Of a stretch of 64,000 nt of DNA, positions 1-11,525 are shown piece after piece; within the stretch, counting starts at the first letter, position 1; the number at the start of each line of letters is the position of its first letter. Position numbers and translations under genes: made by a program. The notes under the pieces were generated by a model. That model made no database searches. It saw only the letters and a program-made list of their open reading frames with translations, and had not been told where the DNA came from. Source of the stretch: Miscanthus floridulus (lineage: Eukaryota > Streptophyta > Magnoliopsida > Poales > Poaceae); NCBI RefSeq assembly GCF_019320115.1, contig NC_089593.1:37983474-38047473 (forward strand), in the 5' to 3' direction.

Positions 1-1
1 C

Positions 2-905
2 CCGTATGGTTCATACTATTACATAACCATGCCTTTCGGTCTGAAGAACGCTGGCGCCACCTACCAAAGGTGCATGCAGCAATACTTCACTGACCAAATC
101 GACCTGCTCGATTAGCCTGATCAAGTTGAGCGGCCGAAACCAACAATTGCCGTATATGGTTATGACATAGTGGTCAAAACAACTCAAGCTTGTGACCTAA
201 TTGCAAAGTTGGTCGCGACATTCGCGAACCTCCAAAGGTTCAACATCAAGCTGAATCCCAAAAAATGTGTTTTCGGGGTTCCAAAGGGGAAGCTGCTTGG
301 ATACATTATGTCCGAGCATGGCATCGAGGCCAACCCCAAAAATATCATGGCCATCTCCAACATGGGCCTTATACGCAATGTCAAGGGCGTACAATGGCTC
401 ACCGGCTGTCTGGCTGAGCCGATTCGTCTCCCAGCTTGGCAAATGGGGGATGCCACTCTACAAGCTCCTAAAAAAGATGGATGCCTTCATCTAGACTAAG
501 GAAGCTCAGCAGGCTCTGGAGAGCCTCAAAGCATCACTAACGTCGGCCCCAATCCTCGTCACTTCCGAATAGGGAGAACCCCTCCTCCTCTATGTCACCG
601 TGAGCAGCCATGTGGTGAGCGCTGCCCTGGTCGTCGAAAGGGAGGAGCTAGGACACCACCTTAAAGTCCAGCGACCCGTATACTTCATCGGGGAGGTACT
701 CACCGACCCCAAGGTCCGGTACCCCTAGGTGTAGAAACTCCTATATGCCATACTAATGGCGACCCAGAAGCTCCTGCACTACTTCACCGACCATGAAGTC
801 ACGGTCGTCACTTCATACCCTCTCGGAGACATCGTCCACAACCGCGATGCCGCAGGACGGATCTCCAAGTGGGCACTCGAACTAATGGCGATGACATCAG
901 GCATA
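2..905 (+). pseudogene. Tat pol remnant: reverse transcriptase and first RNase H
   Basis: The frame carries the RT motif MPFGLKNAGATYQR (29-70) and the NPKKCVFGV stretch typical of the RT thumb side (about 254-280). An RNase H region follows, with KEAQQALESLK and SAPILVTSE preceding the PLLLYVTVS core (about 500-610). Stops occur at the codons around 113, 498, 570, 727 and 733. The catalytic YVDD box reads Tyr-Gly-Tyr-Asp at 155-166, so one of the two metal-binding aspartates is lost. The first RNase H ends near 905, with a frame that decays after MATQKLLHYFTDHEV. The enzyme would have copied retrotransposon RNA in cytoplasmic particles. This copy cannot. Confidence 0.82.
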
Positions 906-1006
906 TCCCCCGTACCACTATTAAGTCTCAGGCTCTCATGAATTTTGTCACCGTATGGATGGAGGTCTAGCTACCGACCTCGGACATCACCCATGAGTAC
1001 TAGACA

Positions 1007-1276
1007 ATGTACATTGACGGGTCCGTAATGGTGCCCGGCTCTAGGGCTGGAGTGGTTCTAATCTCCTTAGACAGGAGTAGACTCCGCTACGCCATCCGCC
1101 TCCATTTCTCAACCTCAAACAATGCCATAGAATACGAGGCCCTCATCAATGGGCTGCGCATCGCCATCGAGCTCGGTGCTACGCGGCTCTACGTCTGCGG
1201 TGACTCGGAGTTGGTCATTGACCAAGTTATGAAAGAGTCCTCCTACAAAAACACCCTCATGGCAGCATACTGCTAG
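1007..1276 (+). pseudogene. Second (archaeal-type) RNase H domain of the Tat element
   Basis: An 89-codon open stretch reads MYIDGSVMVPGSRAG near its start, NNAIEYEAL in the middle and YVCGDSELV towards the end. These supply the Asp, Glu and Asp expected of an RNase H active site. This follows a separate RNase H region in the same pol, the arrangement known for Tat retrotransposons. A TAG sits just before the first Met, where Trp is usual, and another closes the segment. Downstream the same protein continues as a linker to about 1370 with the motif HHVPQKDNDAVDFL. The order and spacing fit RT-RNH-aRNH-integrase. The domain looks structurally complete, but the gene around it is broken. Confidence 0.78.
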
Positions 1277-1686
1277 GAGGTGCGTACGCTCGAGGACAAA
1301 TTCTAAGGGATCGAGCTACATCATGTCCCCCAAAAGGACAACGATGCCGTCGATTTTCTCATAAAATTGGCCGCTAGGCGGGATCCATCTCCGAGCGGGA
1401 TCTTCATCAACGATCTCCATGAGCCATCCGCCCACATCCTAGAAGGTCTGAGCCAGACACACCCCAACGCCAACCTGGTGCCCGGGGGCTCCGACCTCGA
1501 CGCCAAGCCTACGCTCGGGGGCTCCAACCCTAGTGCCTCCATGATGACATCGCCCGCCGATGTCACCGTGTTGGCACTCAATCAAACCGACTGGCGAGCA
1601 TCGCTACTCACCTCCTCCTCGAGGAGGTTCTCCCTCTTGAAAGGACTGAAGCCCAATGGATCGCTCTACGCACCAAGACCTTCATC

Positions 1687-2815
1687 ATGCTCGATGACAA
1701 ACTCTACAAACAGAGTACATCGGGGGTGCTCATGAAGTGCATCCCTACCAACAAGGGGAAGCAGCTCCTCCTCGAGGTCCATGTAAGGATTTGCGGACAT
1801 CACGTGGCCCTGAGGTCACTGGTCAGAAAAGCCTTTCGTCAAGGTTACTACTGTCCTACCGCACTACGAGATGCAGAGGAGGTCGTCCGTAGGTGTGAGG
1901 GATGTCAATTCTACGCTCGGCAAACTCATTTATCAGCACAAGAGCTTCAAATCATCCTCATCACCTAGCCATTCGTGGTCTGGGGCCTCGATATGGTAGG
2001 ACCCCTCAAAAAGGGCCCAGGCGGCTTCACTCACCTGCTCGTAGCGGTCGACAAGTTCACCAAGTGGATAGAGGCCAAGCCCATCACCAACATCCGCTCG
2101 GAAGAGGTGGTCAAATTCTTCCTCGACATCATCTACCAGTTCAGCGTTCCTAACTATATCATCACTGACCATGGGAGTAACTTCAACGGGAAGAAGTTCC
2201 TGGTCTTCAGTGATGGATATGACATCAGGATCGACTAGGCGTCGGTCGGACATCCACGTACTAACGGTCAGGTCGAGCGTGCCAATGGCATGGTCCTCCA
2301 AGGACTTAAGCCACGCATCTTCGATCGACTCAACAAGTACACCGAGTAATGGGTTGCAGAGGTCCCCGCGATCCTCTAGAGCCTAAGAACAACCCCAAAC
2401 CGATCCATAGGGTTCACACCCTTCTTCCTGGCATACGAAGCTGAAGTAGTGCTGCCCTTTGACCTCGACCATGGCTCCCCAAGAGTGAAGGCTTTCAACT
2501 ACGATCGAGCCACGGAGGCTCAGCAAGACACAGTCGACCTGCTTGAGAAGGCTCACAAGATGACCATCATTCGCTCCGCTCGCTACCAGCAAACTCTTGA
2601 AAGGAAGATCAGGAAGAGGATCCTTGAAGTCAGTGATCTCGTACTCTAGAGGGCCCAATCAACGAAGGAGAAACACAAACTCTCTCCACCATGGGAAGGT
2701 CCCTATATGGTGACCGAGGTGATCCGACCGGGCGCCTACCGACAGAAGGACGACAACGGCAACGTTCTCACCAACACTTGGAACATTGAACAACTACGTC
2801 GTTTTCCCCTAAATT
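1687..2815 (+). pseudogene. Tat integrase and pol C-terminus
   Basis: The N-terminal HHCC zinc-binding region is seen at 1780-1920, with HVRICGHH, then RRCEGCQFYAR. The catalytic core follows after a TAG at 1966-1968, with the first Asp in WGLDMVGP, then FTKWIEAKPI and the second Asp in IITDHGSNF. The downstream core contains GHPRTNGQVERANG with its Glu. A C-terminal segment with PPWEGPYMVTEVI and WNIEQLRRF (2690-2805) is typical of the end of Tat and Athila pol proteins. Stops near 2236, 2347, 2377 and 2647 disrupt it. The protein would insert cDNA into chromosomes. This copy is dead. Confidence 0.82.
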
Positions 2816-3287
2816 CGGTCTTACCGCTTTTTATTCAAACACTTGCTCCTGTAAAGCACCCTAGCCTGAACACTTTCAGCCCGGGTCGCTCGGGGGGCTC
2901 TATGGGGGTACAATATTATCTCCCTTTTTACTGTCACATGGTAAAAACTTTTTGCCTGAATGAAAGGGTATTCCATTCCTTTGACTACCCTACGTGACTT
3001 TGTTTTTATTCCCAACCAAGCGCACCCCACCACAACATACGGTTATGAGCAGCTGAGCCTTGTGGGCCACGCCCAGGTTCTTAAAGTTGCAGCCTACGGA
3101 ACGAATGGGTAGGTGCGAAAAAGAAAGGATAAAAATAAAGCTATGCTAGGATAAAAAAAACAAGGAACAGATAGTGATTCTATCACCAAGCAGAACTGAT
3201 GTATTCATTGATACAAAAACTGTTTACATGGGGGCTCCCCCATGAACTTAACAGTTATATTTGCTAACTACTTCTAGTCCAAATCCT

Positions 3288-3464
3288 GGAAGGCCTCGCT
3301 AAGGAGGAATAGCGCTTGCTTCTGACTCCAGCCCGCCTCTCTGACCGGAAGGCCTGGCTAAGGAGGAACGACGCTCGCTTCTGACTCCAGCCCGCCTCTC
3401 TGACTGGAAGGCCTGGCCAAAAAGGAACGGCGCTCGCTTCTGACTCCAACCCATGTCTTTGATC
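3288..3464. repeat. 59-bp tandem repeat, three units, in the Tat 3' spacer
   Basis: Units begin with GGAAGGCCT at about 3288, 3347 and 3406 and share the block GCTTCTGACTCCA. The third unit decays after about 40 bp. The array lies between the end of pol and the probable LTR. Short tandem arrays in this position are common in Tat elements. All frames across it are repetitive shadows without coding character. Confidence 0.85.
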
Positions 3465-3657
3465 GGGGATGTATCGAACCTCTGCTTACAGCCCTTCTCC
3501 GACTGGCATAGTCGGAGCCGACTAGGACCAACCGACCGGGGACACCCGCTCGGTGAGGACCAAAAAACAGGCGAAGCAAGTAAAGCAGGACGCTCAAAAT
3601 CAACAGTAATACCGAGGACCATACCCTATACACCTACAGGACAGTACCGACAGGACT

Positions 3658-4373
3658 TGTCAGAAGAGTGCCCTGCAACCTTCCAGGCATGTCAGAACCC
3701 AAGCAGTGTTGTGGGCATCGACATTTGCCCTATAGTGTTGTGGGCGTCCGCAAACTCCCATACCAGACGAGTATGGTAAAACCCCTTGCATGCCTCTGGG
3801 CATCAACAGTATGGCAGGCACCGACGTCTGCCATACTAGAAGAAGACGACGCAACCTCCCACATGCGTCTGACATTAACAGTGTTATGGGCGCCTACAAT
3901 CATCTTGTACCCGACGACGTGGGCACCAAGACTTAGCATATGTACACACACACTCTCTCTCACTTGTAAGGTCATCCCCTTCATCTATAAAAGGGGATGC
4001 GCTCTCTCCCAAAGAGAGAGAATCAGTCCAAAATAACTCGAACAACACACACGATCCGAACGATCAAGGATCCCAACGAACAACAAACGTTCAAACACTT
4101 AGCACATAGCGGAGCTACCGTCACTCTCGGCCCTTCAGACCAGAGTTCGACCGGACCTCTTATACCCCCCATCTTTCTTCCTTCCATTTGTAACCCCACA
4201 ACAAACTTCGAGCATCTGGGCTCAAGAATAAAGTCACCGACCGACTTAAACTGGGCGTAGAGCACGTTGTCTGAACCAGTATAAACCCTGTGTCATTAAA
4301 TGCTAGGCCACATCCGATCATAACGTACGGCAAAACTATAAATATTTACGTGTTGATCACTTTCTGCACGACA
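3658..4373 (+). repeat. Probable 3' LTR of the Tat element
   Basis: The segment begins TGTCAGAAGAG and ends about GCACGACA, compatible with TG...CA termini. It contains a TATA box (TATAAAAG, 3986-3993), a C/T-rich transcribed part and an AATAAA signal near 4226. The left edge is inferred, because no clear polypurine tract precedes it and no second LTR is in the window for alignment. The edges could be off by tens of bases. Confidence 0.55.
3986..3993 (+). promoter_or_regulatory. TATA box in the Tat LTR
   Basis: TATAAAAG is followed at once by a GGGG tract and lies about 330 bp from the LTR left edge. That is the normal place for the U3 promoter of a gypsy LTR. Confidence 0.55.
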
Positions 4374-4375
4374 CA

Positions 4376-4860
4376 TATATTTTCACACATATGTTGTTGC
4401 AATTGTTTTATTTGGATGTTGCGTATGTTTGCAAATGGTTTCAAGTGTTTTCAGATGTTTTTTTGCAAGTGTTTCATACGTATGTTTCGAGTGTTTCAAC
4501 TGTTTCATACGTAGATGTTTCAATAGTAGATCTAGTGTTGCAGCTAGTGTTTTAGATGTATGTTTCATGTGTTTCATCTACCTTTATATGTATGTTGCAA
4601 GTGTTGATCCGGTGTTGCATCTCTGTCCTCGCTTTTCTACTATCTGACCTTCGCCACCTGTTGTGTAGCTGCTGGCCATGTGCATGTGCGTGAGAAGCAG
4701 AGGGGGCGTGAGCGGGGACTCCCCACACGCAGTCAGGTGGTGTGGGCCCTGGATAGGTGGGCACAGGATGCATGTGCGTGGGGGAGATGGAGTGCTGGCA
4801 CGGGCGTCCGGACGTAGGCAACCGGGCACCAGCACTGCCATAGATAATATGGAAAGATAG
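4376..4860 (-). mobile_element. Fragment of a MULE-like repeat (AAACACTTGCAACAT type)
   Basis: Read on the minus strand, a GC-rich end with a CGTCCGGACG palindrome leads into a quasi-periodic tract of GAAACACTTGCAACAT-like words. The same architecture, in plus orientation, forms the 1-kb element at 29704-30719. That copy has terminal inverted repeats and a 10-bp target duplication. This copy abuts the Tat LTR end, and no clean termini are seen. It is a truncated non-autonomous member with no coding capacity. Confidence 0.6.
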
Positions 4861-7489
4861 CTCTAGACTTTTGTATCCTCTGATGCATACAGCCTCATTT
4901 AGTATCATTTTGCCAAGGCTGTTCATGCACCTTGTTCTAGCATCCGACCGCTACTTGTTTAAATCTTTCATGTGATGTAGTACGAAAGTCAATACATTGT
5001 ATTTGCGTCATCCCCACAATGTCACTGGAATAAGAAATTGCTCCAGGATTGACACTTAAGCCTCCACCACTAGGACAGGACATGCCACATGGAGGTGGTT
5101 ACGTGATCTGAAGTCTTGACCAAGTTCAAGGGACTATCTTATTCACTGCTAAAAATTGTCATAGGCACTGAATTAAGATATGCCGTGTCCCTTTCGGATT
5201 AAATGGCTTTTGTGACGTTATTTTTACTGCCCAGTGGTTCAGTAGATAACTTTTAATGTGGTGTATGATGTATCCTCATTTTTGTACTTTGTTAGTGTTA
5301 TTGAACTAATCTTGTTATACTTTTGAGGTAATTGTCCAGCAAATCAGATAACTTCTTGGAAGTTCAATGCTTGAAGTTTTCTACTGAACTAATTCTGTAT
5401 TTTTTATGCGGTAAACAGAGAACTTTTCCCAGTGTCCAATGCCTTTTCCTCTTGTTTTGGAGTAGTTCGGAAATTTCGGAGGTGAAGTCAGCCTAAACAA
5501 GTGGCTGTCAAATCAGATTGGGTACGATGTCGCGATAAGAAATGGCCTACCTGTGACAGGAACGGACGTGGTCCATGAGTGACAAAATGAATAGCCATAT
5601 GGTCCATGACAAATTGCACGTTTGTCATCGGACTCTGCTTGGGCTATTCATTATAACAAGGTTGCGGTTGTGTGTGATCGTTGAGGTAAAATTTGGCACG
5701 AGTTTTTTCTAGATAATGAAAAAGTCCGATTTCAGACTTCTTCAAAAAACAAACATAATACCAAAGTTCTTACCAATGCTGCAAATAGCCAGATATAGCT
5801 TCTGCTATATCTAGATTTAGCAGCTTGGCTGGGTGACGACAGGAGAGTTGCCACTTAACACCCAGTGACTGTGACAGCTAGTAGCGGTGATTAGAGCACT
5901 AAACACGCTAAACGACTTGCTAAGTAGTTCCTAGACGATTGGTGGACCGAAATGAAAGCGAGCTTCTTCAGTTTTTCATGACGCAGTGGTCCAAAATGTC
6001 AACGGCGGCCCAAAATGTCACCCTAACCCTAGCCATTCCCTAATCCCCACTCACCCTCTTGACCTGCTCTCTGAAAAGAGCTACAACGGTGACATTGGTG
6101 GGTCCCCTTAGGAAGACGGAGAACTATAGCTATCGGCAGTTCAAAGCCTTTGGTTTTGCTAATCGAATGACAACTAGCAAGTGGACTAATGCTTTCAATT
6201 TAGTTATGATTGAGTTAGGGTCCACACCAAGCTAGTGGGCATGGCTTGAAGATGGTTGAGAGGTGATCAATCCACATGGAGCAAGCTCACACTTGAGAGG
6301 AGGAGAGGAGGTGAAAACAAGTCCAAATGCAAATGCATATGCTAGTTTTTTTTTATTTTGCCGGCCGAGACACAATAGAGTGTGTGGTAGAGTTTAGGAT
6401 AGATAACCGTACTATTAAGAGAGGAACTCTAAAGAAAAACTGTTATCTAAGAGCTCCTAGGTGTGACATAACTTTGCCTCTGGCAGACAAAACATGTTTA
6501 CTCTTAAGAATTCGCTGGACAGATCAAACATGTTTTCATTTTGCCTCTAACAGGGCGCCCCAAACAATATTAGATAAATTTGAATATTGAAGTTCAGAGC
6601 TTCACGGCAACCATTTATCCTCCTAAAATCTTATTTGTGTTCAAACATTAAGTTGGAACTTTCCCAGACTAGGGAATTGGTCCTTTACCCTCATGAAACC
6701 CATCCAAAAGTGTGATACACGAACACTTTTCTGGACTCAAAATTTTTGTTCTAAGGTATTGGTTTCTCAACAAGTTCTGACACATTCCTTCTTCATTACA
6801 AAGCTTGAAAATACATTTACTCAATAAGCACTTGATTTGTAGACCCAAATTTTGTATACTTAAGCCCTCTTTTTCTTTGGTTCAGATAAAATGTACCACT
6901 TAGCTAGCCTAAATTTATTTTACTGATTGTTTTGCTAGAAAAATCTCAATATATAATAGTCCATCTTTTTAAGAACTTTTAGAATTTCAAAGAAATTAAA
7001 GACAACATCAACATGGTAACGTCGACAATGCTGAATTTATCAACATGTCTACCACCGTAGATTTTTACCCTTCCAACCACATGATTTCCTCTCAATTCTA
7101 TCCTTAATCATTTTCTGTTATGGTGGCTACCGGGGCTGCTAAGATTGCGAGGCGGAGAGAGGGGCCGGCCGGGGGCCTTGCCCACGGCCGGGCAGGAGGG
7201 AAGGTTTTCCTTCTTAATTCTTGCTTATCTCTATCCAAGATTATTGCAGCCATTAAATAGGTATCTTGGCTAGTCTTGCGCATGCATGACCATCTCCTTT
7301 GCCCAGTCCTCCCCCGCACATCCCCTTTGCCCAATCCTCCACCGTGCCCTCCAACACATGCCTGGTCTTCTCCTCCTAAATTTAGGCCATGCACGGTCTT
7401 CTCTTGGCTAGTCTCACATGGTGAGGGCGCTCCACCGCATGCCATCACACACCTCTAACATTTTCCAACCATTATTGTTCAATTTTCTA
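4861..7489. other. Intergenic DNA without a recognisable gene
   Basis: The region is AT-rich with no long open frame. A small open stretch at 6327-6590 matches nothing I recognise, and its composition resembles the flanks. A GC-rich patch near 7127-7200 has GGCCGG palindromes. I find no tRNA, rRNA or clear TE terminus here. Some of it is probably old, eroded transposon sequence. Confidence 0.5.
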
Positions 7490-8065
7490 AAAATCTTGGG
7501 AATCCCCAAATAACGAAAGGGGCATGAACCCATTTTACAACCAAAGAGTTGTGAGTATTGTTCCTCACACTCCTTTCCTTGTCCAAACCAAAGAGCTCGC
7601 TTTTGTGAAAGCTATTTTAAGACCTGATAATAATTGTTTGAAGGCATAAAGTAATAGTTTCATGTTTTTTGCATGCTCAATATCGTCGTCCATAAAAATA
7701 ACAATTCCATCTGCATGTTGTAGAATGCTCAGACAATTTTCAACCCAATGTAGGATTAGCCCCTTTTTTTATTGAACCTTCCTCCTTTGGTTCTACACAA
7801 GATGATAGCCAAAATGTCCACCACAATATTGAATAAGATTGGTGGAAGGGAATCACCCTACCTAAGACCTTTCCTAGTTTGGAAGTAAGACACTATTTGC
7901 TCATTCAATTTAATATTGCTTCCTTGGACAAATGCTTTCACCAGATGACACCACAAAGGATCAAACACCCTTAGTCTCTTAATGTTAGTTGTAAAAAAAT
8001 CCCAATTAACCTTATCATAAGCTTTCTCAAAATTAATCTTGAAAATGATTCCATTTTGTTTTTTT
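7490..8065 (-). pseudogene. LINE (L1-type) reverse transcriptase remnant
   Basis: On the minus strand, from right to left, are the motifs KINFEKAYDKVNWDF, FQTRKGLR followed by a stop then GDSLPPILFNIVVD, the active-site region VIFMDDDIEHA, FHKSELFGLDKE and finally LFGCKMGSCPFRYLGIP. This order is diagnostic of plant L1-type non-LTR retrotransposons. The frame shifts at least twice, and the Gln of RKGLRQGD is a TAG. No poly(A) tail or target duplication is visible. It is a short internal fragment. Confidence 0.85.
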
Positions 8066-8328
8066 TTTTTTGGTTGTGTAGCTCATGTATAGTCTCATGC
8101 AAAATCACTGTACTTTCCATAATATTCAGAATGAGAAGCACTCAGAGTTCATATATACAAAGTATGGGCATCGTTAGGGAAAGAGCAAAGTGTCAATCAT
8201 TTACTCTTGAGCCATGACAGAAGGGTAAGCTAGATTATAACCCAGAGTACTGCAGGATGGAGGAAGCGGTGGCTCCCTATCCAAATTATTACAAAAGGAC
8301 ATTCAATCTATTGAGACAATCTTGATTT

Positions 8329-10799
8329 TTATGATGAAGGTGCGTCTGGCTGATTTTTAGGAAGCGCAGCTTCGAATGCAGGAATTTGCATGTATGCTTC
8401 ATGGAGCCTCTCCAAGATAGGGTACTTCGACTGCAAGAAAACAAGAATTTATTGAAGCTAGTTTCTGAATAAGTAGGGTGGCCGTGGTCCACACTACCCA
8501 TTTTGTTTTACATGGAATAGCATATGAAACATTAGGTACCATATCGATTTGGAAGCGATTTATACCAGCATGTATCTGTGGTTCAAGAAACACATCTCCC
8601 TGTCCATGCATGAACACAAAATATGCAAACATCAGATTAGTTCAGATCACTTACTAGAGCAAACACAAATTATGCCAAATTGTTTTACAGTGCATTAATT
8701 CCTACTAAAATTCAAGTAAGATGACACTTTCTCAAAGTTGGATGTCAAAAGACTAAACTGAATGAGAATTTTGTTGAAATGTAGTTTGGAGAAAAAAAAT
8801 ATGCATGATTGATATGATGATGCGACCATTTCTAAGTGATTGATCAAAGCAAAACAATGTGTGTTATTAAAAGGATGGGTAGCAAAGCAAACCAATTGGA
8901 CATCATCTCCAGTAGCATATTTACTCTCACATCCTTCCAAGAGCTTTTCGATCGCTGACAAAAATAATTGAATCAAAATTACCATTGTAAGTAATATTGG
9001 AAGAATGAACCTGACACAAAGTACATTTTTGCTTATTTGGGATTAAAGGTGCATTGTAGTGCTCAATGTTCAACAGGTAGCTTAATTTCCAACACAGCTG
9101 CATTGCTAGATTTGAAAACACAACTTGAGTATCTATGTATTGGAAAAAGAAGAGACAGTTTTACTTTGCAAACATTAAGTTGCAGGAAATCACACCTCTG
9201 AATCCCTTGTCAATATAAGTTTGAACAATATGAAGGCCCTCATCTGGGCTCATCCTACCCTCGTGCAGACCCTGTAAAGTAGTTAAGTAAATAGATCTTG
9301 TACATGTGCAAAATCTCATCAGCTGTAGCTAGGTACTGGTAATACCCACAATAACAGCATAGCCTTGAAGAGGTTGAATGCTTGAACAAACAATGTTTGC
9401 AATCTGTACCAAGAAAGTGAAAGACTCATTTGAAAGGTGATGCCAAATGATGATAAGAGTGTTGACCTCTTCAATTGACAACATCATCAATATAGCAAGT
9501 ATATGTGATACCATACCGAAAAGGTAAATGTGAGATACTACAAATATAGTTCCCCACATACAAATTGTTGGTCAGATTTTTATTTTACTTCTGTGAACAA
9601 GATACAACGAGACTTTGATCTGGACATGACCTGAAGATTAAGAGCTTTCCTCTTCAGATCTTTAGGCAGGAGATGATGTTCAGGATATTTATCTTCCAAA
9701 TACTGCTCAATACGATAGGTTGTTAGTGACTAACAAATGCATTTATTGGCATGACAAAATAACATATGCATAATTGCACAATGAAAATCTGCTGAAGCAG
9801 CATTTGTAACTCACCAATGAGATAGCGAGAGAATCGGAAACGACTATGTCCCCATCTACTAATGCTGGAATATATTTGATTGGGTTGATTTTTTCATAAT
9901 CTATGAAAGGGAAGACATAGTGATGGAATTTCCATTAAACCACGAACTTTCCACAGAAAGTAACATCAAAGTTTCTAGAACACACATTTGTGTCCCCGTT
10001 GGTTGTAAACGCAAGAATGAGATGTCAACTACAATGCACGAATTGTGTCAAGGTGTGTTGCAGTTACCTGGATCTGTCCTAGGGTTTACGGACTTGTACT
10101 CGTAATCCACACCTTCATCATTAAAAAAGCCACGAAATTAGCTTTCAGATTTTAGAATAATATAAATCATTTATTTAATATGTCATAGATTGAATTTGTT
10201 AGTTCTGGAAAGAGCTTTGCACAAATTAACATAGCATCAGGTTCGTTATAAAAAGTCAAGCACCACTGACAAGATAAATGTGTTGCATAGAGCCATCCTT
10301 GTTCTGTCAATAGACAAGTAGTGCTCAAGTACTTGAAAATAAAATATTCTTGGGGTTGTCGAACAACTAACTAGTCAGTTTTACAGTTACTAGTACTATA
10401 CCAGAATACAGAATTGCTAAAATCGGTAGTCATTCCTAATCCCTATTCCCTAACTGAAAAAAAAAAACTTCAGAATTTGTCAAAAAAAAAATACCCCCGA
10501 GTCAGGATCTGATTCTAGCGAAACTTGAGGTATATCTTAGGCTGAAAAAAGAGCATAAACGCTCGAGGTCATAGCATCAAGAAGCCGGCTCCCTTGTTTT
10601 TGCGATATGCTTTGCTGAATTATTCTGTAAGATCAAGCTCTATTATGCCGAACAACTAACCAAAAGAGCAATCTAACCAGTTCCATAGTCTGGATTTTCG
10701 AGAAGTATTCGAGTCACCTTTGAGGTTGAGTGCGATGCGAACACGGTGGGAGCAGGAGCTGATCCAGGCGTTGTACAGGATGGGCTTCGCGGTCGCCAT
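8329..10799 (-). CDS. GSTZ: Zeta-class glutathione S-transferase / maleylacetoacetate isomerase, copy 1
   Basis: Nine exons with GT-AG borders join without a break into 212 codons: 10718-10799, 10068-10112, 9815-9900, 9631-9702, 9350-9403, 9196-9271, 8893-8954, 8540-8599 and 8329-8430. The protein starts [16 protein letters not shown] and carries the zeta motif [11 protein letters not shown] at residues 14-24; Ser14 and Cys16 are the usual catalytic positions. The thioredoxin-like half includes [13 protein letters not shown] with the conserved Pro, and DSLAI for glutathione binding. The helical half has [13 protein letters not shown] and [16 protein letters not shown]. Family members isomerise maleylacetoacetate in tyrosine breakdown using glutathione, usually in the cytosol. 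Length and exon structure are normal. A paralogue of the same exon layout lies 8.5 kb downstream in this window. Confidence 0.93.
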
Positions 10800-10869
10800 G
10801 GCCGTCGTCTCCTCCTCAGTCACGTCTCCTCGGTCAGCAACTACCAGGTGCAGGTGAAGCCAAGATAAT

Positions 10870-10993
10870 GGGCTTGTTCGGCAGGACTGAAAAATACTGT
10901 TCCGGCTGATTGCTGTGAGAGGAAAATACTGTTCTGGCAGGACATGAACAGTAATTTCGTAAGTGACAGAACCAGCCAGTCAGCCGAACGGCC
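10870..10993. mobile_element. hAT-like MITE just upstream of GSTZ copy 1
   Basis: The left end GGGCTTGTTCGGC and right end GCCGAACGGCC form imperfect inverted repeats. The internal ATACTGTT blocks match a common grass hAT-type MITE, also seen at 18371-18499 and 26027-26143. No convincing 8-bp target duplication survives. It lies 70 bp upstream of the GSTZ start codon, inside the probable 5' UTR or promoter. Confidence 0.7.
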
Positions 10994-11035
10994 TCAATGT
11001 AGACTCAGGTGAGCCCCCCCAGACCTGCTCCTAAT

Positions 11036-11330
11036 CCCTTGAGCAGAATAGCCTTATTTTTTACTATTTAACCTTTTTTTTAAGAAAATTTACATTTGGC
11101 ATTCTGGGAGACTTAAACTCATCTTTGGACCCTGGGGTCGGCGCCATGAGTCCTGTCACCGAGGTGCCTGGCCGAGATCCTAGGTGGCGCTGACGTGACC
11201 GGTACCTCGGCAGCAAGATCTGTGGCGCCGAGCATGGACGTCTGCAGGACAATGGGACGTGACGAGTACGGCCGCTGCTGTACACTGCCTCGCTGCTGTG
11301 ATGTGCAATGGCTCACTGTAGTACTAGCTA
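11036..11330. repeat. Dispersed repeat with GGCGCC palindromes, copy 1
   Basis: The block runs from a TTTTTTACTATTTAACC-like edge through ACTCATCTTTGGACCC to a GC-rich part with GGTCGGCGCCATGAG. The same order recurs at 13592-13830. No coding potential is seen. It is probably a non-autonomous transposon or LTR fragment of unknown family. Confidence 0.6.
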
Positions 11331-11525
11331 CTGTACGCACTGTAGACACAACTTTGCATTTGCAAGCGAGGGCTTGCCAAATCTGCCTACATTTAATTAC
11401 TTCTCCTCTTTGCATTTGTAAAAGGGACAACTTTTTTCTCCTTTCATTTGGTTTCACGTTCACGTGTTCTATTGCCCTCGCTTACTGTTTCTTACGTGAA
11501 CCATAGTTGATGTCATCTGTCTTCT

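Larger units (their letters stand above)
1..4373 (+). mobile_element. Ty3/gypsy LTR retrotransposon of the Tat lineage, 3' part, decayed
   Basis: The window opens inside pol of a gypsy element. In order there are a reverse transcriptase with its first RNase H, a second RNase H, an integrase, a non-coding spacer with a short tandem repeat, and a probable 3' LTR. A second RNase H after the first is a known hallmark of the Tat lineage, so that lineage is favoured over chromoviruses or Athila. The 5' LTR, gag and protease lie left of the window. In-frame stops interrupt pol repeatedly, mostly TAG with a few TAA, so the copy is not coding-competent. The right end is set by an LTR-like terminus near 4373; no target-site duplication can be checked because the left end is absent. 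Confidence 0.85.

Noticed and set aside
3264..3633. Overlapping minus-strand frames in the Tat spacer
   Set aside because: They repeat every 59 bp in step with the tandem array and are not genes.
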